This document shows, piece after piece, positions 7,901 to 10,857 of a stretch of DNA of 10,857 bases; within the stretch, counting starts at the first letter, position 1, and the number at the start of each line of letters is the position of its first letter. The DNA comes from Nocardia sp. (GTDB lineage Bacteria > Actinomycetota > Actinomycetes > Mycobacteriales > Mycobacteriaceae), in NCBI GenBank assembly GCA_013361595.1, contig JABFXT010000046.1:1-10857 (forward strand), read 5' to 3'. The position numbers and the translations under genes are program-made. Below the pieces are notes generated by a model. That model was given only the letters and a program-made list of their open reading frames with translations. It ran no database searches and had not been told where the DNA came from.

Positions 7901-9217
7901 CGCCGGATCGACCGCGAGTACGGCTACGAACTACCGGTCTCCGATCTACTCGGTGGCGCGACCGTCGACACCATCGTGACCGACCTCGGCGCGCATGCCG
8001 AGACCGCACCGCGCCGGGTAGCCGTCACCGCGCGCGGACCCGAGGTGACGAGGACCTCGGCGATCCGTCCGGTGTCCGGCCCCGCCCGGCCCACCGAACC
8101 CGCCGAGATCGCCGCACTCGCCCGGCGGACCGCCGAACAGGCGGTCCCCGACGATCTCGATATCCACCGGCTCCGGACCGCGCGCCGCGATCTGGACATC
8201 ACCGGTATGCGCGCCATGCTGAGCACACTGGCACCGGCGTTGGACGACGGCGAGTTCCATACCGCCGACGAGATCGCCGCCACGGTGCAGTTCGCCGAAC
8301 GGCATCACTGGCTGTTACGCCGCTGGCTCCAGGAACTGACCGGCGAGGGCTGCCTGGAATACGACCCCGAACGCGGATACCGCTCGGCGGGCGCGGTGCC
8401 GGAGCCGAGTTCGGCCGACCTGCAACGCATCTGCGCCGATCTGGGGTATTCGCCGGAGTTCGCCGATTTCCTGCGGAATTCGGCCGAGAACCTCACGGGT
8501 CTGGCCCAGGATCGGGTGCGTGTCCAGGAATTACTGTTCCCCGGCGGCGATATGCTCACCGCGGAGAAGGCCTACCGCGAGAACACCATCAGCCGCTACC
8601 TCAATCTGGCCGCCCGGGAGGCGGTGGCCGGGGTCACCGCGCGTATCGCCGCCGACCGCGCGCCGGTACGCATCCTGGAACTCGGCGCCGGCATCGGCGG
8701 CACCACCGACGAGGTGATCTCGGGTCTCCCGGGGCTGCCGGTGGACTACCACTTCACCGATCTGTCGGCCTTCTTCCTCAATGCCGCCCGGGACCGTTTC
8801 GCGGACAATCCTCGGATGCGCTACGGGATCGTGGACATGAACAAAGACCTGCGCGGATCCACAGAACGCTACGACATTGTGATCGGCGCGAATGTTCTGC
8901 ACAACGCGCTGCACATCGGCGAGATGCTGCGCGATCTGCGCGATCTGCTGGAGCCCGGTGGCGCGGTGGTCTTCGTCGAAGCTTGTAAGGCCAACTATCC
9001 GCTGCTGACCTCGATGAAGTTCCTGATGTCCGCCGCCCCCGGTGGCACTCACCCGGGGAAGGAGGACATCCGGCAGGGCGCGCGTATCTTCCTCACCGAG
9101 GACGAATGGTGCGAACAATTGCGCGGCGCCGGCTTCACGCCCCTGCTGGTACTTCCCGAACGGGAGCATCCGATGTTCCTGCTCGACCAGCGAGTGTTCG
9201 CCGCCATTCGCGATTAG
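4934..9217 (+). CDS. mbtD: Siderophore PKS: AT-KR-ACP with C-terminal methyltransferase (MbtD-like)
   Basis: With the ATT start at 4934 the protein has 1427 residues. Domains: a KS-AT type linker (1-95); acyltransferase (about 97-400) with GQGGQRPGMG near 104 and Ser189 in GHSQGE; a linker and KR structural half (about 460-680); ketoreductase with TGGTGSLG at 686-693, Lys792, Ser816, Tyr829 and Asn833; acyl carrier domain with phosphopantetheine Ser982 in GLDSLQ; then about 420 residues ending in a SAM methyltransferase, with a helical lead-in, an LLFPGG motif and the SAM loop LELGAGIGG at 1248-1256. No DH, ER or thioesterase domain is seen, so the product should stay a 3-hydroxyacyl chain. 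M. tuberculosis MbtD ends after the ACP, so the methyltransferase is extra. It probably alpha-C-methylates the chain. The AT motif YPAH (290-293) is neither HAFH nor YASH, leaving the extender open. The first in-frame ATG is 4889 (1442 residues), with no good ribosome site. The beginning resembles MbtD from the QLPDG residues onward. I recall the nocobactin counterpart as NbtC. Confidence 0.93.
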   Translation: MSEYQLPDGTVPVLLSAPTPALLAAEARALLTYLDTRPDVPVRRVAEMLFRTRVARRYRALAMVTDTAGLIEALRAVAADSEHPRVVRSGATTAGRGIAFVFPGQGGQRPGMGRLFYDRIPAFRAEVDRCDDVFRELFDESPLDYLLDENAPADDSAHIVQPALFVQMAGLAAAWRSAGVEPAAVLGHSQGEIAAAYVAGLMTLPDAALVVGTRARAVDTISSDDYAMAVIAADRETCEELLARRSGWAQVSVVNSPHMVALSGERGTVAEVVDACTEQGIFARVIRVRYPAHTSMVNDFRDAIHDAVQNGLANQYFASGEIACIGATLGAEITPDLPIGDYWFWNLRNPVRFDKAVAAATAREIGTFVEIAEHPTLQLAIQENLAALDAPDTRVVGSSNRTATDLGEFTRNLAVLAVDEPDFRWASLRVGADTPPALPLPDFPHARMNEVRLWLPYNTDAPSRSSAVAPPAAEPAQRDSGAAPAQLIVEHWTRLTRRKMAAPRRLGIIDHTGRRAELVTRLCAEAADHGAEAQVVDPASGPVTGDIDTLVVLLPEYPESTAEAAADATAEFFGTRRWWPGLSDGVTSCWLVTTGGESVRADDPAPHPVPAAASAGFRCTGTEFPGITFAHLDLAPGAVAAGPVLTALHTAGETELALRDGGLYAKRLRTGEPGVAPKAPANILITGGTGSLGLRICEHFVRAGAAHITLVSRSGESAEVTAALRPLRQTATRIRVSTCDIGDPAAVAVLAEELRDVPPDLVLHAAADYAGLSELELEAITTEQVQRVLRGKTIGVENLLGALPLARDCRIVLFSSLAATLGGRGKIIYAAANRMLDAYAHRARADGYDCVSVQWGQWADYRGQDATDTAQLAAVGYLPMSSADAIALGLGGLRENAVVAAFDWDRGRSVLDAYGYGPVLAELRTPTAATAAVTTAPPATSTATDSADIGSRVVEVLGEVLGADDIDSLDTTRPLVALGLDSLQALELRRRIDREYGYELPVSDLLGGATVDTIVTDLGAHAETAPRRVAVTARGPEVTRTSAIRPVSGPARPTEPAEIAALARRTAEQAVPDDLDIHRLRTARRDLDITGMRAMLSTLAPALDDGEFHTADEIAATVQFAERHHWLLRRWLQELTGEGCLEYDPERGYRSAGAVPEPSSADLQRICADLGYSPEFADFLRNSAENLTGLAQDRVRVQELLFPGGDMLTAEKAYRENTISRYLNLAAREAVAGVTARIAADRAPVRILELGAGIGGTTDEVISGLPGLPVDYHFTDLSAFFLNAARDRFADNPRMRYGIVDMNKDLRGSTERYDIVIGANVLHNALHIGEMLRDLRDLLEPGGAVVFVEACKANYPLLTSMKFLMSAAPGGTHPGKEDIRQGARIFLTEDEWCEQLRGAGFTPLLVLPEREHPMFLLDQRVFAAIRD

Positions 9218-9225
9218 GAACCGCT

Positions 9226-9263
9226 GATGGTTCGGGGGGCCCGCTGGGGCCCACCGAACCATC
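9226..9263 (+). terminator. Hairpin terminator after the PKS operon
   Basis: A near-perfect inverted repeat begins 8 bases after the PKS stop. Arms 9226-9235 and 9254-9263 pair over 10 bp; one G/A mismatch (9236/9253) follows; 9237-9242 pairs with 9247-9252; the loop is GCTG (9243-9246). No T-run follows, as is common for actinobacterial terminators. Because it lies between convergent genes it could stop transcripts from both sides. Confidence 0.75.
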
Positions 9264-9487
9264 GGGCACCGGACGCAGACGGTCTATCCGATCCGAAACC
9301 GCCACTGAGTTCGGGAATTGTTCTGTGAGGTAACGACCCTCGCCGTAGGTGTGCGGCCGGCCGGGTATCGCCTCACGCCGGGAAGTGGCGGGAACCGACC
9401 AGGTCGGAGCCCGGCCGCCGTGGGCGACCGCGGGCACCGCAGCGGGGCACCGCGCTCGAAAGCGGAACCCTCTGCGCGACCGATCTC
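9264..9487. other. Convergent intergenic stretch, no gene seen
   Basis: Between the hairpin and the end of the hydroxylase gene I see no credible ORF, RNA gene or repeat family. There is a weak nested structure: CGGCCGGG (9358-9365) can pair with CCCGGCCG (9410-9417), enclosing CCGACC-A-GGTCGG (9395-9407). It might help end the minus-strand transcript, but GC-rich DNA forms such pairings easily. Confidence 0.4.
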
Positions 9488-10789
9488 TCAGCGCGCGGCG
9501 GAACTCCCCCGCACCCGGCCGGCGATCGAACGGGCCCGATCCGGTTCCGGTCCCAGAATGCGATCCGACAACTGCCCCAGGCAACTGAGGTTCGGGAACC
9601 CCGGTCCCTGCGCCAGACCGGCAAGGTTCGGGAGGTAGAGCTTGGTGTCCAGACCCGAGACCGCCAGGTCGTATCCGATCGACGATTCCAGGCGGCGCTG
9701 GGTGATCGGACCGCCGAGCGCCAGCTCCACCAGGTCGGCGGCATCGGTATCGAACATGTCCATGAACCACAGCGGCTGGCCACCGGTGGCGTCCACCACC
9801 AGGTCGAAGGTGTGCACCCGGTCTGCCCGGTTCTCGTTACGCAGAGTGAGGGCGACGCCCCCGTCCTGATCCGCCACCTGCACGACGCGCCCCTGCAGAT
9901 GATGCACTCGGGCATCGCCGAGCAGGTTCTCCTGCACCCGCACCGAGAAGACGCCGCGGTCGGTGCGGCGGACGACATCGCGACGTTCCTCGATACTCAG
10001 TCCGCGCCATTTGGCCGGATCACTGAACAGCGAGTTCTCGAAATAGCTTTCGCCCCGGGTGTAGATCGTGGCCGCCGGCGAGATCACCGAGACCGTGAGT
10101 ACATCGTGGCGGACCAGTTCGTCCATGGCCGAGCCGGCGGTCTCCCCGCCCCCGATGACCGCGGCCCGCGACGAGACCGGCAGTTGCCGGCGCCCGACCA
10201 GATCCCAGAAGTCGGCGATACTCAGCATCTTCGGATGATCGGCCAGCGCCCGGCGGCTGTTGCCGGGTCCGGTGATCATCAATCGTTCGGCGTCGATATC
10301 GGTGGCGAGCCCGTCGGCGTCCACTACCGACACCACCCAGCCGTCGGCCCCCGCCGATACTTTGCGTACCGCACCGGCGACCAGTTCGACATCGGTCTTG
10401 TCGGCGACCCACTGCAGGTATTTGGCCCAGAGATGATGCTGAGGGCTGGGCCGGCCGCGGTCGACCCATTCGGCGTAGGTGCCGCGCTCCACCATGAACG
10501 ATGTCCAGCTGAAGGCCAGCATGGCTACGTCGATCTCCCGATTGCGGTGCCGGGCCCACACCGAGTGGTAGGGGAAACCGATATCTTTCTCCGGACTGGT
10601 TCCCAGCCGGTGCTGACCGTTGGTCCAGCCACCGCTGGGCAGCCAATTACCGCCCACGGCATGCGCTTCCACCACGATCACCTGCGGTGCGGGGAGACCG
10701 AGTTGGCGCAATACGTGTGCTTTCGCCGCGATCGCCATGGCTTTCGGGCCCGCACCCAGCACCAGAAGTCTGTCCACCGGTTCTCCCAT
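9488..10789 (-). CDS. mbtG: L-lysine N6-monooxygenase of siderophore synthesis (MbtG-like)
   Basis: A 433-residue flavoprotein close to mycobacterial MbtG in length and motifs. Family role: FAD- and NADPH-dependent hydroxylation of the lysine epsilon nitrogen, giving the hydroxylysine whose hydroxamates hold Fe(III). Visible motifs are the FAD loop GAGPKA at 12-17, the HRLGTSPEKDIGFPY block at 60-74, the NADPH loop GGGETA at 213-218, DATGG at 333-337 and GPGFPNLSCLG at 395-405. The start at 10789 is chosen because GGGAG lies 8 bases upstream on this strand and the protein then begins a few residues before the FAD fold, as in MbtG. An in-frame ATG at 10804 would add five residues but has no ribosome site. 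It runs toward the PKS operon, so it is not driven by the divergent promoter in this window. The family is very sure; whether the free amino acid or an assembled product is hydroxylated is not visible. Confidence 0.95.
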   Translation of the reverse strand: MGEPVDRLLVLGAGPKAMAIAAKAHVLRQLGLPAPQVIVVEAHAVGGNWLPSGGWTNGQHRLGTSPEKDIGFPYHSVWARHRNREIDVAMLAFSWTSFMVERGTYAEWVDRGRPSPQHHLWAKYLQWVADKTDVELVAGAVRKVSAGADGWVVSVVDADGLATDIDAERLMITGPGNSRRALADHPKMLSIADFWDLVGRRQLPVSSRAAVIGGGETAGSAMDELVRHDVLTVSVISPAATIYTRGESYFENSLFSDPAKWRGLSIEERRDVVRRTDRGVFSVRVQENLLGDARVHHLQGRVVQVADQDGGVALTLRNENRADRVHTFDLVVDATGGQPLWFMDMFDTDAADLVELALGGPITQRRLESSIGYDLAVSGLDTKLYLPNLAGLAQGPGFPNLSCLGQLSDRILGPEPDRARSIAGRVRGSSAAR

Positions 10790-10857
10790 CTCCATCACTC
10801 CCATGCCGCCGAGCCGGACACTCGGCCGCGGCCGGAAGCACCTCGCACTCCGGACAA
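10790..10857. other. Upstream edge of the hydroxylase gene
   Basis: These 68 bases hold the ribosome site of the hydroxylase and a small inverted repeat, GCCGAG (10808-10813) with CTCGGC (10821-10826), loop 7. No iron box and no clear promoter are visible, so the gene is either read from further upstream, beyond the window, or has its operator there. Confidence 0.3.

Noticed and set aside
6787..8988. 733-codon plus-strand ORF within the PKS gene
   Set aside because: The product is an arginine-, glycine- and proline-rich out-of-frame translation of the KR, ACP and MT domains, with no motif of its own.
8480..9217. Separate methyltransferase gene
   Set aside because: The methyltransferase is in the same uninterrupted frame as the AT-KR-ACP part, with no ribosome site or start of its own at the domain border, so it is a fused domain.
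1..10857. CRISPR arrays, tRNA or rRNA genes, insertion sequences
   Set aside because: I saw no regularly spaced repeats, cloverleaf-like segments, transposase motifs or terminal inverted repeats.

Overview
The window is GC-rich, third-position-GC-biased actinobacterial DNA carrying part of a mycobactin/nocobactin-type siderophore locus. The gene content (MbtC-, MbtD- and MbtG-like proteins, an NRPS and a type II thioesterase around a divergent promoter with DtxR/IdeR-like iron boxes) points to a mycolic-acid actinomycete. Nocardia is most likely, because the MbtD-like protein carries an extra methyltransferase that fits the alpha-methylated acyl chains of nocobactin-family siderophores. The genus is an inference.

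Layout. (1) Positions 1-2562, minus strand: the first 854 residues of an NRPS (condensation then adenylation domain), cut by the left edge. (2) 2563-2850: divergent control region with two 19-bp IdeR-like boxes (2628-2646 and 2721-2739, each 16/19 to the consensus), a good minus-strand promoter, and a leader with a possible small upstream ORF. (3) 2851-9217, plus strand: a tightly packed operon of type II thioesterase, free-standing ketosynthase (MbtC-like) and a 1427-residue PKS (KS-AT linker, AT, KR, ACP, then a C-terminal SAM methyltransferase). The ketosynthase and PKS genes overlap, and the PKS appears to start at a rare ATT codon behind a strong Shine-Dalgarno sequence. (4) 9226-9263: a long GC-rich hairpin just after the PKS stop, a likely terminator. 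(5) 9264-9487: no gene seen. (6) 9488-10789, minus strand: MbtG-like FAD/NADPH lysine N6-hydroxylase, convergent with the PKS operon.

How the genes fit together (family knowledge plus inference): the ketosynthase and the AT-KR-ACP-MT protein would together build a 3-hydroxyacyl unit, with the MT adding one or two alpha-methyl groups. The NRPS would add an amino acid, probably a lysine or hydroxylysine residue. MbtG would supply the N-hydroxyl of the iron-binding hydroxamates, and the thioesterase would clear mis-primed carrier domains. The iron boxes would shut off both divergent transcripts when iron is plentiful. The locus type is known; the less ordinary points are the post-ACP methyltransferase, the ATT start and the non-canonical AT and KR signature motifs.
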